The position numbers were made by a program, and so were the translations under genes. The notes beneath the pieces were generated by a model, which made no database searches, had not been told where the DNA came from, and saw only the letters and a program-made list of their open reading frames with translations. From Crambe crambe (taxonomy: Eukaryota > Porifera > Demospongiae > Poecilosclerida > Crambeidae): a stretch of DNA of 64,000 nucleotides. Location: positions 6,447,001 to 6,511,000 of the forward strand of contig OZ004584.1 of assembly GCA_963924555.1 (NCBI GenBank), written 5' to 3'. Numbering within the stretch: position 1 is the first letter of the stretch; each line of letters starts with the position of its first letter. Below are positions 1 to 12,931 of this stretch, one piece after another.

Positions 1-630
1 GCCTCCTGGAATCAACAACATGATCTCAATCAAATACTATGCCAGTGCAAAATAGTTAAACGTGATCACCTCTATGAAAAAAGAGAGCCTTTGTTCTTTT
101 GGGTCCATTATCTCAAACGTCGGAAGATCCTGGAAGATAAATTACAGGGTATGTAGTTTATAGCTGTTCTCAGTGTATATTCAGGAACAAATTTAGTTGG
201 ATCTCTAAGGTATACCCTGATACTTGGGCTTGGTACCTCTATTGTTAGCACAGACAGTAAAAATAATAATAATAAAGAATAAAATAAAATAAAAACTTAG
301 ATCCATTAATGTGTAAACCCACACCCAAAGGTTATACCTGCAAACCACACCTCTACTTGTTCACTACAATTCACCTGCACAGCATAGGCCAGTCCTTCTT
401 CCAGCATGTAGTTGAAGGAATCCACATGATGTCTGACCAGGTCTTGCAAAGACTATGTATGAGGATTACATTTCTGAGCACCAGAAGAAGGAAACATGAT
501 CTGCTAGAATACCTGTATCTGCTCATTCCGTATTCTCCCATAACTCTTTGAGGTCAAATGGCTAAGAGAAGGTTGCTTGGGAGCTCCTTGAGCCATTACA
601 ATACTGATACACTGCAGCTAGTCCACGTGG
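1..630. other. intergenic, no gene recognised
   Basis: Mostly AT-rich sequence. A short plus-strand open frame near 309-551 has no recognisable domain and no splice context. I see nothing else I can support here. Confidence 0.5.
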
Positions 631-784
631 GTACAGTCAATTGCAGCTCCGTTTGAACATTCCGTATGAAGCATATGGTTTGTGCGTGCCATAAATAGAA
701 GTGTTGGTAGGCCCAAATTTGTATGGCCCGCACAAACCATATGCTTCTGACGGAAATTCGAACGGAGCTGCAATCGACTGTATT
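631..784. repeat. imperfect 60-bp inverted repeat upstream of CDK5
   Basis: The arms at 631-690 and 725-784 are reverse complements with a few mismatches; both contain gcatatggtttgtgcg or its complement. The loop is about 34 bp. It lies about 90 bp upstream of the CDK5 start codon, so it would fall in the promoter or 5' UTR. It could be a solo foldback element. Confidence 0.75.
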
Positions 785-874
785 TCAGAATACGGATGTT
801 TACGGAATTACTCTAATTAATGAGCATCAACAGAATCTAGTGAGAGTTGCAGAGAGCGGAGTTGGTGTGGATCA

Positions 875-3699
875 ATGCAGGGCTACGAGAAAGTGGAGAA
901 GATTGGCGAAGGTTAGATCTATCAGGTGCCATATAGCAGCCACTAAACAGCGTGTGTAATCTGCCCAGTTCACCCCTTTCCCTGGTTCAGAATGATCCCC
1001 CTGAGCCTAGCTAGAGTCAATGCTAATGCGATATCTAAAGTACAGGTATGCTTTACACAATGCCTGTCTCTGTCAACCTTTCCCACATAATAATAGTCGA
1101 CACGGAACCTCCCTTTCCATGTAGGTACTTATGGTACAGTATACAAAGCCAAGGACAGAGAAACTGGTGAGATTGTGGCCCTGAAGGTGGTGAGATTAGA
1201 TGAGGACGATGAAGGGGTCCCCAGTGCTGCTCTCCGAGAAATCTGTCTCCTCAAGGAACTTAAGCATAGGAACATTGTCTGTTTGATGGACGTCCTCCAT
1301 AAAAACCTGAAGCTTACTATGGTTTTTGAGTTCTGCGACCAGGTATACAGTTAAATTTTCCCACCACTTGGGGTCCAATGAAATGTCCTTAGAGTGTCTG
1401 TCCTTTCTTAGAATCGAGCTTTTTATTCCACTTTTTTTTCCCATTATTGTTAGGATTTGAAGAAATACTTTGATAGCTGTGGAGGGAAGATAAGCTCCAA
1501 ATTGGTACAGGTAAGGTGTTATGCACCACCCCAATATAAGAACCATCTGGCCATATAGACACGTGATGTTTTTCTACCACACCTCCTGCCTTTTTCTTGG
1601 CTCGAAATAAGTTCACTTGAAGGCTCTCATTTATTCCTGTAGTCTTTCTACTACCAGCTGCTCAAGGGACTATCCTTTTGCCACAGTCTCAACATCTTCC
1701 ACAGAGATCTCAAGCCTCAGAACATACTCATTACTCGGGTGAGTAATTGGAGCATAAATAAAAGCATGAATAATGCATCCCCACAGTGTGCTCCCATTTG
1801 GTCTAGTGGTTAGGATTTCTGGTTTTCACCCAGACGGCCCGGGTTCGATTCCCGGAGTGGGAATACGTTTTTTTTTTGTTTTTTGTTTTTTTGTTTTTTT
1901 AAATTAATTATTATTTATTAAAATTAACATCTTTCTACTACTCGTACCATGTCTTAATATTCTTTTTTGAAGTTTTTCCTCCCTCCCCTCACTATGAACA
2001 GAAAGGAGAACTGAAATTGGCAGACTTTGGACTGGCCAGAGCCTTTGGTATTCCCGTTAGAAACTTCTCAGCTGAAGTTAGTAAACATTAAACTGAAACT
2101 GATAGATATCTCATGTGTGATCAGCTTCCTGGTAATAATAACCTCACAGGTCGTGACACTGTGGTACAGACCTCCAGATGTCTTGATGGGTGCTCAGGTC
2201 TATACCACAACCATAGACATGTGGTCATCTGGATGCATTTTTGCAGGTCAGTTTGCACTAATATACTATTGCCTGTAGGACTCTATATGTACTGGTCGAG
2301 AGATAGCTATGCTTCAAACTAAGCTATTAATTTTATCCAGTTGATACAATGTCTTTAAAAAAATAAAAAAGAGAGAGAATACTTGACTGGAGGAAAATAA
2401 TCCTGAAAACCTACATAGCAGATGAAGCTTGAAATATTAGCCTAGACTTAATGGCATTATCATAGCACCCTTAAGTATGTTTTCAGGCTGGCATGTTTCC
2501 TTTTGGCTGAGTTTCACTTAATGTCAGATTTCTAGGTTTTCATTGCCGCTGTGCCACTGCTTTTCCTCCATTAGAAAGAAAATTTTCTCCCGGGTAATGT
2601 CATTAAGTCTGAAGGAAAAGCAGGCTGCTTGCATCTGGCATTATCAGGGAAAACTTTGCACAAAAAAAAAACACTTAAAAGTAGCCCTGAAAAGTTGTAA
2701 GACTTAATGACATTATCGGGAGGAGGAAAAGTACCCATTCTTTACCGGTGACAGAGCTACTAGGTTTGCATTGTTATTATAGAGAGATGATACATTTCTT
2801 TGTGCTTGCTAATTACCATTGTATCATTGTGCTAAAATGTAGAAATGGCCAACGCTGGCCGCCCCCTGTTCCCTGGCAGTGACGTGGATGAGCAGTTGAA
2901 GAGAATATTCAAATTAGTAGGGACCCCCACTGAAATGACATGGCCTGGTATCACAAAGCTTCCGGAATACAAGGTGCTTACATCTATCATTCAAAGCACG
3001 TACCAGTTTATCAAATAAATTTACTTCTGCTGTTTGGGGGTAATGATTTATTATTGCATCCATCAAATTATGAATAAGACAAGTTCCTGTGACAGAAAAA
3101 CATATCTTTTCTTGGAGGCAAAATACCTGACTATGATATCTTTTCTTGGAGGCAAAATACTTGACTATGAGTCTATGACTGTTATTGCATGTTGTCCCAC
3201 TCAGACTAACTGTAGAAGATAAACATTGACGTGTTTACCTGATCTAGTAAGGGAAGGTTCACATGGATTACCATAAATTGGCATATTTTCGTGGATTCAA
3301 CAGCGAAAATGAATATTGTGCATGTGCAAAATAGTGTAAAAAGCCAAGTAAGCTGTAACAAATGCATGGAAATTGTAAGACCATAAACTATTATTGTTAT
3401 GGAATGCCCGACTTTTTTTTTTTTTTTAATAATAACCATGCCTTTTTGGCTCAGAGAGTTTCTAGAATTTAACTGACCACACATTTTGGCTCTGAAATTA
3501 TAAAGGTGATTATCTTCTCAATCCCCAGGAGTTTCCCCCTTATCCACCTGCACTGTTTAGCAGCATCTCCCCCCTCAGTGAATTGGGGTTGGACCTCCTG
3601 GAACAGCACCTGGTTTGTTTCCCGGATGGACGGATATCTGCCAACGATGCAATGAAACATGAATACTTTGCAGATGTAGATCCGACCTTGAAAACGTAG
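875..3699 (+). CDS. CDK5: cyclin-dependent kinase 5 (8 exons)
   Basis: Exons 875-911, 1125-1342, 1454-1510, 1643-1738, 2002-2076, 2150-2246, 2843-2973 and 3529-3699 give a phase-consistent 293-residue protein; human CDK5 has 292. Visible features are the glycine loop GEGTYG with the Thr14/Tyr15 pair, catalytic Lys in ALKVVRL, the cyclin-binding helix PSAALRE (CDK5 of vertebrates has PSSALRE), [11 protein letters not shown], the CDK5-type activation segment ending [16 protein letters not shown] with the Ser159 equivalent, and [23 protein letters not shown]5 is a proline-directed Ser/Thr kinase activated by p35-type partners rather than ordinary cyclins. The start codon opens directly on [13 protein letters not shown], matching the family N-terminus. 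All domains are intact, so it should be active. The C-terminal tail (ends DPTLKT) diverges from vertebrates. Confidence 0.95.
1792..1863 (+). tRNA. tRNA-Glu(UUC): tRNA-Glu (anticodon TTC), inside a CDK5 intron
   Basis: A 72-nt cloverleaf. The acceptor stem tcccatt pairs with agtggga (one G-T pair), with discriminator A. The A-box region reads tggtctagtggttaggattt. The anticodon arm ttctg-gttttcacc-cagaa style loop presents TTC, and the T arm is cccgg-gttcgat-tcccgg (B box ggttcgattcc). The discriminator is followed by tacg and then a long T run, a normal Pol III terminator. No intron. It sits between CDK5 exons 4 and 5 on the same strand. Confidence 0.95.
2445..2722. repeat. inverted/direct repeats of a 22-bp motif in CDK5 intron 6
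   Basis: The motif gacttaatgacattatcggg occurs at 2701-2722, in near-identical inverse orientation at 2587-2609, and in degenerate direct form at 2445-2461. The spacing suggests an eroded short transposon with terminal inverted repeats (TIRs) or a foldback structure. No coding capacity. Confidence 0.5.
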
Positions 3700-6375
3700 C
3701 AAAGGGTGTGTGTGTGCTGTAATGATGAACAATTCACACGACTGTATAAATAGCTACATGTATAAATCATTTGCAATGTCAAGATATCAGCATTAACTTT
3801 TCACTTCATCACTTTTTTTGTGTGTGCTAGTAAAAATAGTAAATTGTCAGAATGTTTATTTATGTCATTATGGTCCAGCATAACCATTTCCCGCCCCAGC
3901 ATAATTTGTCTATCAGCAGTGCTTTGATGTGGTACGTTGTGCTGTAGGTACTGGGCGTACATTACTCGAATGGGCGTTCCAACCCTCAGTGTTTTCGTAT
4001 GAAACTGACCCAGCGCTCGATTAGTACCATTCCATTCTTCAAGCAAACAGTCTAATCGCCAGTGGACGTAATTAATTACCACGTATTAGCGATGACGTCA
4101 TAAATTGTAGTCGAAAAACAGAAATTGTGCTGGTGTTTTGTATGGACTGTAACTGCCTCTTAGAAGCCGAAGAAGCAATATGGAGAGCACTTTCTGCTAA
4201 AGATGAAACCTAGGTAAGTATTACTGCACAGTAAACATTGTTGCAAGCTATAAACAGGCAGAAAATTCAGCTATATGTTGCCTCTGTTGCTTGGCTAGTT
4301 TCATCACGTCATAGTGTTTCTTGCTAGAATTTTCGTTCCTAGCAGTGGACACTTCAGATTCTAGCTGGATCCTGTGTAGTATTGCTTGTATAATATACAG
4401 TAGCAATTTTGTGGATGTAAGTATTGCAAAATGCAAATGTCACACCCATTCATCTTGTCTTTCATTTAGTTCATGTTCTTCACCACTCTCTGTATTATCT
4501 CCTATCAATTCTTCGTTCTGTTTCTGAAGTCCATCAATGTTTACAGCTCCATCACTGCTTCAGGATGATTGAGACTGTTGTTATAGCTATTTAAACAGTT
4601 GACACACTTGCATCCTGGTCCACATTTGTATGCTTGTCAATTTTCAGCCACACCCATTGAAAACAAAATCCTGAACTCTTGCCATGTTTTCAGGAACGTC
4701 TAAGACACTTTGGACTTTTCCATCCAACCATTTCCAGCTATATAGGTAAATGTATGTGTGTCAGTGAGCTAGAAATTGAATCTTAATTACATTTCTCAAA
4801 CAGCTAACTTACCTGGAAGATCAATGTCGTTGGAAGTTGCATGATGCCACATCTCTAATACACAGGGAGCGATTCCAGTGGAGCTTTAGAGCTTCGGTAG
4901 AGGGCATGGTCATGTCTGCTCACTCCCACACTGTTCTCCTGATGATAGTGCAAGTCATGGAGAGACTCTGATTTCATTGAATAAAAGAGGGTGATTGGTG
5001 AAGATTGCTGAAATCATGATAAATATACTCTAAAATATCCACAGCCAACGAGTTGGAGGGAAGGGGAGGCAGGATCTGCTGTCACTTGTCCTAGTGAACC
5101 ACACAGTGTTTCATTATTGATGAAGGAGAAAAATAATAGAATGTAGAGAGAAAACTGGTATTCTCGATCCCATGAAAAAGGAGTACAGACATTAAGTGTG
5201 GTAGTAGCTCTTCTGTGATAGTGTTCAAAGAGAGATAAGGGCATTCTGATTCAGGAACCTATAGCATCTTTAGGATGAAAATCTTACTCCCAGGAAACAT
5301 AATAGTATCAAACGTATGTGATACACATCTGTACCTATCAAGAGAGAATATCAACTTTATCTGGGGTTGGCCTGGGGTATTAAAAGATTGGTGGTGCTGT
5401 ATGTCAGTTTTTTACAGTTCTGAATACAATAAATTGTTTCTGTTCGTAGCTACCTGCTTGGTTGGGCAGCCATCAAGGATGGAAATTTTTAATGTTAGCT
5501 AAGGGTTTTCCTTTTGATTTGCTTCATGGAAGCCTGGCAGAGGTATCCATGTCTGAAAGTGTCCCATGATGATTAATAGTCAATCAATATTTTTAAGTGT
5601 GTATCTGAATGATCACTGCTTACAGAGTGACATGGTCCATGGGCAAGGGTTGTCATTGCTATAGTGTGTGTATAGCTATAGTAAAAGATTTGGATGGACT
5701 ACTGCTAGCTAATAGCTAATACCAACACACCATTCTTATTCAGTAGGCCATTATATTCAATGAACAGTATAGCTTCAAGCTATGAGTAGCATTCAAAGGC
5801 TCTATAAAGCAAAGGCTGTATTACAGACATGCACTAATGGACAGTTAATTTTATTACGCATAACATGCCACTTATAATAGGAGGAGCTCTACATACCTTC
5901 GAAGTAGTGGCAGGAAGTGTGAAATACAAATGTCACAGCCCACAACACGATTGATTATCACAATATCAAAGACCACAAAAATGTAGCAGCTGCTTCGCGC
6001 GTGCAGCTGCATTTGCTATTAAAATTATAGTGGAGTTAGTACCGTGCAAGGTGCAGCTACAGGCAGCTTTATGCCTTCTGTAAAGGGAAAATCTCGGCAC
6101 TACAACTAAAGGAAGTGAATTTGACCACAAACACTCTCTCCGGATACTTCCGTAAACTGGTGAGTGATAAAAGTGCGTGTCTGTGCAATTAAAGTTGTAT
6201 TAGCCCTATGGGCCTCGCCGACGCTGGCGATTAGACTGCAAAAAAAAACAACAAAACGTTAAGCAATTTTAATATTCTTCTGCTATGAAAAGTAAGTATA
6301 ATTTATTAGCTAGTATCTGGCGGGGCCTCCCTCACTCTGTTACTACTCTAGCAGCACTCTGCTTGTCTTGATTGC
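3700..6375. other. intergenic, no confident gene
   Basis: This holds scattered short open frames without recognisable domains. A minus-strand 93-codon frame at 3801-4082 is not recognisable. A possible first-exon-like stretch begins with an ATG at 4142 and meets an in-frame stop exactly at a consensus donor (ctag|gtaagt, about 4213), so it could be a non-coding leader exon. I see nothing else I can support. Confidence 0.4.
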
Positions 6376-9300
6376 ATGAGCCAAGCAACGTATAGACTGC
6401 TGCTTAGTTTTGGCTGGCAGCTAACAATCTCAGCCAACCAAAATCTTTTGACAAAGACTAGTTGCTCCCCATCCAATCTGCATGCCTCAGATAGACTTTT
6501 ATCTTCTTTGTTGATTCGCTATGTGAGTCTGATTCATAGTCATGCATGCAAGAGTGATGCACCTATGAGTAATCCATCACAGGATCGTAAATCAGAAATC
6601 ATTATCACCCTTTTCTCTATGATAACAGGTGCAAAATCTGTGTTTAAGGACTTGCTACAAATCTCGGCAAAATGGAATGAGATTGGGTCACGTCTTGGCC
6701 TTGCTGTTGCTGGCAGTGGAAGGATTTGCGCAGACAGCGGTGAGGAGGAAGATGACGAGGCATTCATAGAAAAAGTGAAGCACTTGGACAAGGATATAAG
6801 TGTTGAAGAAATTGCTCTAGAGGACATAACTGAGGTTAAAGGTGAGTTTTGCATAATGAACTGCATACAAACCTCTATTTATGGGTACAAAATAATTAGT
6901 GATTTTATAACTTTTGGCTATTCAAGAATAAAGAGTTCTTGAAAAGAGTTATTGATCTTCAGGGAGATTGGGATATAGCTAACAGGGTGACCTTAAGAGT
7001 GGGAGGTTGTTGAGATCTGGAAAAGAGGACATAACAGCATGTCCTTAAGAGGTGTTCTTCATAGTGGTCTGATTAGACAGGCTTCACTGGACAAGCTAAT
7101 TGGCATGGAATGAGCTCTCACAACTTAGCTTGTAAAGAGCATCTCTCTAGCTATAAGGTCACTCCCCCCCCCCCCCCCCCCAAAAAAAAATAAATCAAAT
7201 TATCATCCTATGCTAATTGAACTCCTGTATCACTAAAATGCAGCTGCTGCCCCTCCTCCTCCTCCTGCTCCTCTCCCTCCCCCTGGTCCATTTCCTACCC
7301 CCCGTGATTCCACCCGTGACCTGTTAAACAAGATCGAATTAAAAGCAAGAAGCATCATCAAAAAGAGCAAGGAGAAAGGAGAACTGGAGTTAGAAGAAAC
7401 CGATGCCGATACCTCTGTTGAGAAATTGGAACCAGATGTGAGTGTGGATAGATAACTACAATCCATCCCAAATAGAAGTAAAATAGCAATGTCTCAAAAA
7501 CATGACTCTGTCAAAAATTTAAGTGGGGCAGTCTATAGCTATAATAGGAAGAAGCCGATGCCGATACCTTCATTGAGAAATTGGAACTTGAGTCTAATCC
7601 ATTTCTCAAAAATATGCTTTGATGATCGAACTTTAATCTCTTAAAGTGGAGCAGTCGTATAAGCTCTATTAGCATGTTATAATAGCAATTCTATGTAGCT
7701 ACTGACAGTATAGAGTGGAATAGGATATTTTATCTAGCTCAGCTAATGTACTGAGTACAAAATGAATGTCCCATAGGTCCAAAAGTGGGCAGAAATCCAG
7801 TCTCGCAAGCGTGACAAGTCCATTGCTGAGTTTATGTCGCTAGTGAAGGAGGAGAGGGCAAAGCTGGAGGCTTGCCTTGAGGAACTGGAGAAAGACACAC
7901 CCGCTTCCTTGGAGGAGATTTCCAAAGTCCTTGATATATTGCAGGAGGGACCACAATGGTTTTCTGGAGGAAACAAGGAGATGAAGGTAAGACAACACCT
8001 ATAACACCTACAGTGCTTTCAAAGATTGGAAACTTGATACCCAAGTTGCAACCATTGGCTGGATGAAGGTGCCTGCCAGGACTCAGGGGAGGGGAGGGGA
8101 TCGAGGGAGGAAGAAAGGCCAAAGGGGAGGGAGGGGAGGAGGGGAGATGGAGGAGGTGAATGCACTCCCTCTCTGGATGTCCACTATTAATGCTTACCTG
8201 AGCCATTTATGCTGGAAATTGTGCCAGCAAATTGTGGACATCCCTAACTTCCTTTGTATCTCTACCAACTGCATGAACTATCATATTATTTTGCAGAAAA
8301 TCCTTCCCAAGTATGAGAAGCTTGAAAATAAGGTAGAGACTATGAATGAATACAAGAAAGTGGACGAGGAGACAAGGAAAGCCGTGGGTGAGAGCGTCCC
8401 CACTGAATGCGACATCCCTTACGTCGACTTGAAGAAAACACTGGATCAAGTTGGAGGCGACTTCAACAAAAAGCACGAACGTTGGGGTAAAATCATCCTC
8501 TCCAATGCTCCGTGAGTGTATGGGGGGGGGGGGGTTCGAAGGAGGGAGTCATCTTATCATCCTCAGAAATATCGAAATTCTTTACAATAATATGGCAACT
8601 GCTAACCCATTATACTCACATATTGCTAGTAATCCTTGTCATTAACTCTCTTTCTCTCTCTCTTGACTACTACTGCTGCAGCTCGTGGGTTAAGTATGAC
8701 CTTCCAGTATGCCACACTCTCTTTAAGAAGTCACGTGACCACCTCTGTGCACTGATCAATCGCTATGTGTCCATATGTCTGAAGGAGGCCCCAAAGCTCA
8801 CTGGAAATTTGGTCTCCTCTAAATCCACTAGAACTACAGAGGTCAGTGGAACCTCCGAATAATGAGACCCACAGCCTTTTGTCCTTTGTAGAGTGGTTGT
8901 GGAGGCTATTTTGTATAATAAAGGATTTGTCCTTTGTTGAGAGATTTATCCTCTTCAGAGTGTCTATAATATCAGAGCTCAGTTACACTGTATCAGTACT
9001 AAGCACAATAGTTGATTTGACTGTTTGTTTCATAAAAAGCTGATTTTGACATGGCTGATAGCTGATTTTGAAGTAGCTAGCTGATAGACATAGCTAACAT
9101 CTGATTTTGACTATATCAGTACATGGCTGATTTTTTTTTTTTTTGATTATTTCTAGGCAAAGGAGAAACTAAAGGAGTGTTTGGAGCTCTTGTTAGAATC
9201 TCACCCCTACTTCACTCTGAAAGTGGCCAAGGGCACGTGTCAGTGTGAGGGTTGTGTCTCTGACAGTGATCTCCCGGACACTCACGATGAGTCTGCAACT

Positions 9301-10584
9301 GTGCTCTTCCTCTCAGTGCAAGTGACTGTAGCATATGTTGAACTGGCACTCAGGCAGTTTGATGGATATGTGTGCGACTCTCATAGACAGGTGACTAAAG
9401 TGAAATTTTTAGCTTTAAGCCTGTTGCTGCATATATACTGTTCATTGTGGGGGGTTGGTTGTCAGAAGGTTTAGGGAATAGTTGTATAGGATCAGGTTTC
9501 TTAGGTCCATTGTAAACCACTACCTATTTCTTACTCCTTATAGACAGCCATCCTGAAAGCTGAATGTTGCTCATATCCAAAACCTGTATCCACCCATATA
9601 TTCCCCAAACCTAACCTACAATGGATGCTAATTTTGTATGTGGCACTTTTTGATAAGTGGTTTGTGGTAAGGGTACTGTGACTGTGGTTCCCCAAACCTA
9701 ACCTGCAATGGATGCTATGTTATAATTTTGCCAATTAAGTATGTGGCACTTTTTGATAAGTGGTTTGTGGTAAGGGTACTGTGACTGTGGTTAGTATACT
9801 TTGACTGTGGTTGGGATACTTTCACTACAGACTGTGTGTGATCACTTTGAAGGAATCCTGAAGATGGTGAACATCATTAAGTCTCTGGTATTAGGTGTCT
9901 CGGGAGAAAAACTGCAACTGATAAAGAAGAAGAAAGCAGCATTCGTCACCTTCTTGCCAGGTGGTGATAAACTCGGTGAACTCCTGGTTTCCTCCTGTGA
10001 AACACTTTTCAATCATGCATACGCAGACTCTATCGATTCTGAGAAATCCGCCTTAAAGGAGAATAAGCAGGCAAAAGATGTGAGTATGGCTTCATGAATC
10101 TCATAATTATATTATTATCATAAGCACATTCTTTAACTATTATGAAATCAAATCAACATTCCTATGAGACACATTGGGAAGAATCCAAGAAATTAATAAC
10201 TATGATAAAGAAATTAAGGAGAAACAAGTGACCCTTACATCTGAAGGTCTTGTTTCCCTTGGCAGCTGTAATAATGTTCCACATCTTGAAGTGACCTAAA
10301 GGTAATTAATTTCTTGGATCCATCTCTTCCTTAATAAAGACTGCAGTCCTTGCTTAGAAACTGTAGGGAATAGACTTAACCTTTTACCAGAGCATGTATA
10401 ATTATTAATTTTTTTATGATTGAATTACATTTTCTGGCTCCCTTAGATGGCTTCATGGATGATCTACGGATGCAAGTACCTGGGTCAAATCCTGGACTTC
10501 CGTGGGTGCAATCCCAACGACAGCAAATCCACCAAGGCAGTGCTTACTAAAGTGACAGAGATGAAGAGCTATCTAGGATTATAA
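6376..10584 (+). CDS. unrecognised protein with Pro-rich linker (8 exons)
   Basis: I do not recognise the family. Exons 6376-6841, 7244-7437, 7777-7986, 8297-8511, 8682-8841, 9157-9390, 9831-10079 and 10447-10584 join in phase. Starting at the alternative ATG 6565 (MSNPSQDRK) gives 558 residues; the upstream in-frame ATG 6376 adds 63. Visible features are an acidic stretch (SGEEEDDEAF), a low-complexity AAAPPPPP linker opening exon 2, a charged and probably helical segment (exons 2-4, KARSIIKKSKEKGELELEE), and a later half rich in Leu and Cys with two CxC/CxxC-like pairs (TCQCEGCVSDSD) that could bind metal. No signal peptide or membrane segment is evident. It is soluble and probably cytosolic or nuclear. 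Eight clean splice junctions argue that it is a real gene; any function is unknown. Confidence 0.75.
9602..9795. repeat. tandem duplication of about 85 bp in an intron
   Basis: A segment starting ccccaaacctaacct and ending ggtaagggtactgtgactgtggtt appears twice in direct orientation (from about 9603 and about 9691) with few differences. It lies wholly inside intron 6 of the unrecognised gene and is not coding. Confidence 0.8.
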
Positions 10585-10615
10585 ATTATCATAGCAATGG
10601 TTTGTAGGCTGTATA

Positions 10616-10689
10616 GATGTAACCATAGATACTATGATGTAACCATAGATACTATGATGTAACCATAGATACTATGATGTAACCATAGT
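10616..10689. repeat. 20-bp tandem repeat, 3.7 copies
   Basis: The unit gatgtaaccatagatactat is repeated three times perfectly plus a partial copy. It lies just past the stop codon of the unrecognised gene, probably in its 3' flank. Confidence 0.95.
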
Positions 10690-10766
10690 AGACTAGCATC
10701 ATTTAGCTTCAATGTACATTTGACTAATTATACAAAAATAGTCTGTAGGCTGTTCAGTTTCATATC

Positions 10767-11068
10767 CAGGGTTCCATACAGGATTTTTTTCCCTTCCATA
10801 AAGGGGGGGGGGGGGACAACTGCGTGGCCATTAGGCCACAGCGAGGGGGGGAAAGTGCAGGAGGGGGTGTGCCCCCTCCCACATGGAGCACGAAAGAAAA
10901 TTTTACTTGTTTTTGGAGGACTCAGTTTGCTAATTCAATTCTCCATAAGCGAATGCAAACGCCAAATGTTGTGTATTGAGTTAAAGAATTGCACTTCAGT
11001 TACAGTTACTCTGATTTTTTCTTGGGTGTGGAAATCCCAGGTATCCCACCCCCCTCTGTGAAACCCTG
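10767..11068. mobile_element. short inverted-repeat element (MITE-like)
   Basis: The left end cagggttccatacagg and the right end cctctgtgaaaccctg are imperfect reverse complements. The interior is G- and C-run rich with no domain-bearing frame. No clear target-site duplication is visible. It fills the gap between two convergent genes. Confidence 0.45.
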
Positions 11069-11121
11069 ATATTATCATCATAATAATCATCACTGTTGCG
11101 GATATTAATAACAGTATACAA

Positions 11122-11800
11122 TCATATTTTACTTGATATGGTTTTAGATGAAAGTCTGTTCTGAAGTTCTACCCATGCTTTCTCCACCTGCAAAAAAAGA
11201 GAAAGAATAGTACCAGTATGGAACTTACACTTTTCACATTCCCATTCACCTGTTTTTGTGTGTATTCTGGTTCCCACTGTGTGCTGAAGACGACGTTAGC
11301 TTGGCTGACATACTCTGTGTTGGTGAGCTGAGAGGCTATCCTTCTTTTAGTCGCCTCTTCTGTTAAGTTATCACGCTCCATCACTCTCCTCACTACCTGC
11401 AATGAGTTGGTAAAGGGTCATCATAAATTTCGGTAAAGGATCGACTATCATAGCAAGTTAAGGAAATTGGTCAGATCAGGTGGGCATCAAAAGATCAACA
11501 GTAGAGATGATAAATAGGTAAAGGGTCACCATCTTTGTGGTATGGTAAAGGGTCACCCTGCTCATACTCACATCTTTCTCAGGAGCAATGGTGACCCAGA
11601 CTTCATGCAAATATCTCTGCCATCCAGCCTTGAGCATGACAGCTGCATCTATCACCACTACATGGAACCCCTGAGAGTGAGCCCTGGCTATCTCTTCCTT
11701 AGCCATTCTCCAAATCTCAGGCCACACTATCTCATTCAGTCGCTCCAATCTGCTCTGTATGGAAATGAAGGCAGCAGGCATAATTGTGTGTGTGGAGGGA

Positions 11801-11857
<57 letters not shown>

Positions 11858-12900
11858 AACCTTATTTGTAAAGACAATAGGTCCAAGGATTTTTCTGTTG
11901 ATCTTTCCCTCCTCATCCACAACTTCCTCACCAAATTCTTCAACAATTTTCGAGAAGGCCACAGTATTAGGTTCGTAGGCCTTGTGACCAAGCTGTGTGT
12001 GTGTGGAGGTGCATAGATATATATGCATGTATAAAAAAAGATGAAGGAGGGGAAGTTGAAAGATAGGACACTAGCCCTCGTACCCAGGCCCAGTTTTTCG
12101 TGGGGGTGGAGGCTAGATAGGACACTTACTGATTCCCAACTCATACCAGCTATACCTTGTCACAATCCACTGCATATGCGCCCATGGCAACAAGCCTCTT
12201 AAAGATGGAAGACTTTCCCGAGGCTATTCCTCCGGTCAGACCAATCAGGTAAGGCCCAGTAGTGGGGTCATATGACTTCAAACAGCATGACTCCTGAAAC
12301 AAAATAAACAAAATAAATAAACAAACATTTAAGCAAAGCAAACAAATGAGCAGATGAGTAAATAGGCAAACAAGCAGATAAACATACAAGCAAATAAACA
12401 AACGAGCGAGCAAATAAACAAAATGATTATTGAAACAGAGATGAGTTTACCATCACAACACACACCTCCCCTACGCCTCCTCCTCCTCACTCACTTTAGC
12501 CTCCCGATAGCTCCCCAGCATGCTTCGTCGTATGTCAGATGAACTGAGCTTCTTCTCCTGAGCCAGGCTGGAGGTTTGGGAACGATCTATCAGGTCTATC
12601 ATGTGAATAGAGAGTGGTTTTAAACCCTGAAGAAGAAACCAAGCAAAAGTATAAGTATAATTATGATGGAAGCACTCCCTCCCTCCCTCCCTCCCTCCCT
12701 CTAGTGCTTACCTTTTTACTCCTTTCCTTGTTGATCATGTCCCCTCCTCTTGCTGTCTCGTTGCTGACCACCAGGGCCTCAAGCTCGCTGTCCCAAGCTG
12801 CTGGTCCGCACACGTCAGTGATGGGAACCACGTCATACTTCAACCAAGGCTTCACATCCTGAAGAAATGACACAACCTCAGCCAATCTCAACTATGGGGA

Positions 12901-12931
<31 letters not shown>

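Noticed and set aside
723-959. 78-codon frame before CDK5
   Set aside because: It lies on the inverted repeat and overlaps the true first CDK5 exon in another frame.
3801-4082. 93-codon minus frame near CDK5 3' end
   Set aside because: No domain, no splice signals, composition like flanking DNA.
10616-10689. Possible CRISPR-like array
   Set aside because: Units are contiguous with no spacers, and the genome is clearly eukaryotic.
10720-11061. 113-codon plus frame
   Set aside because: It covers the MITE-like element at 10767-11068 with G runs.
11476-12144. Long minus frame with a run of Leu-Ser repeats
   Set aside because: It spans the (GA)n microsatellite and an intron; only 11572-11754 is COASY exon.
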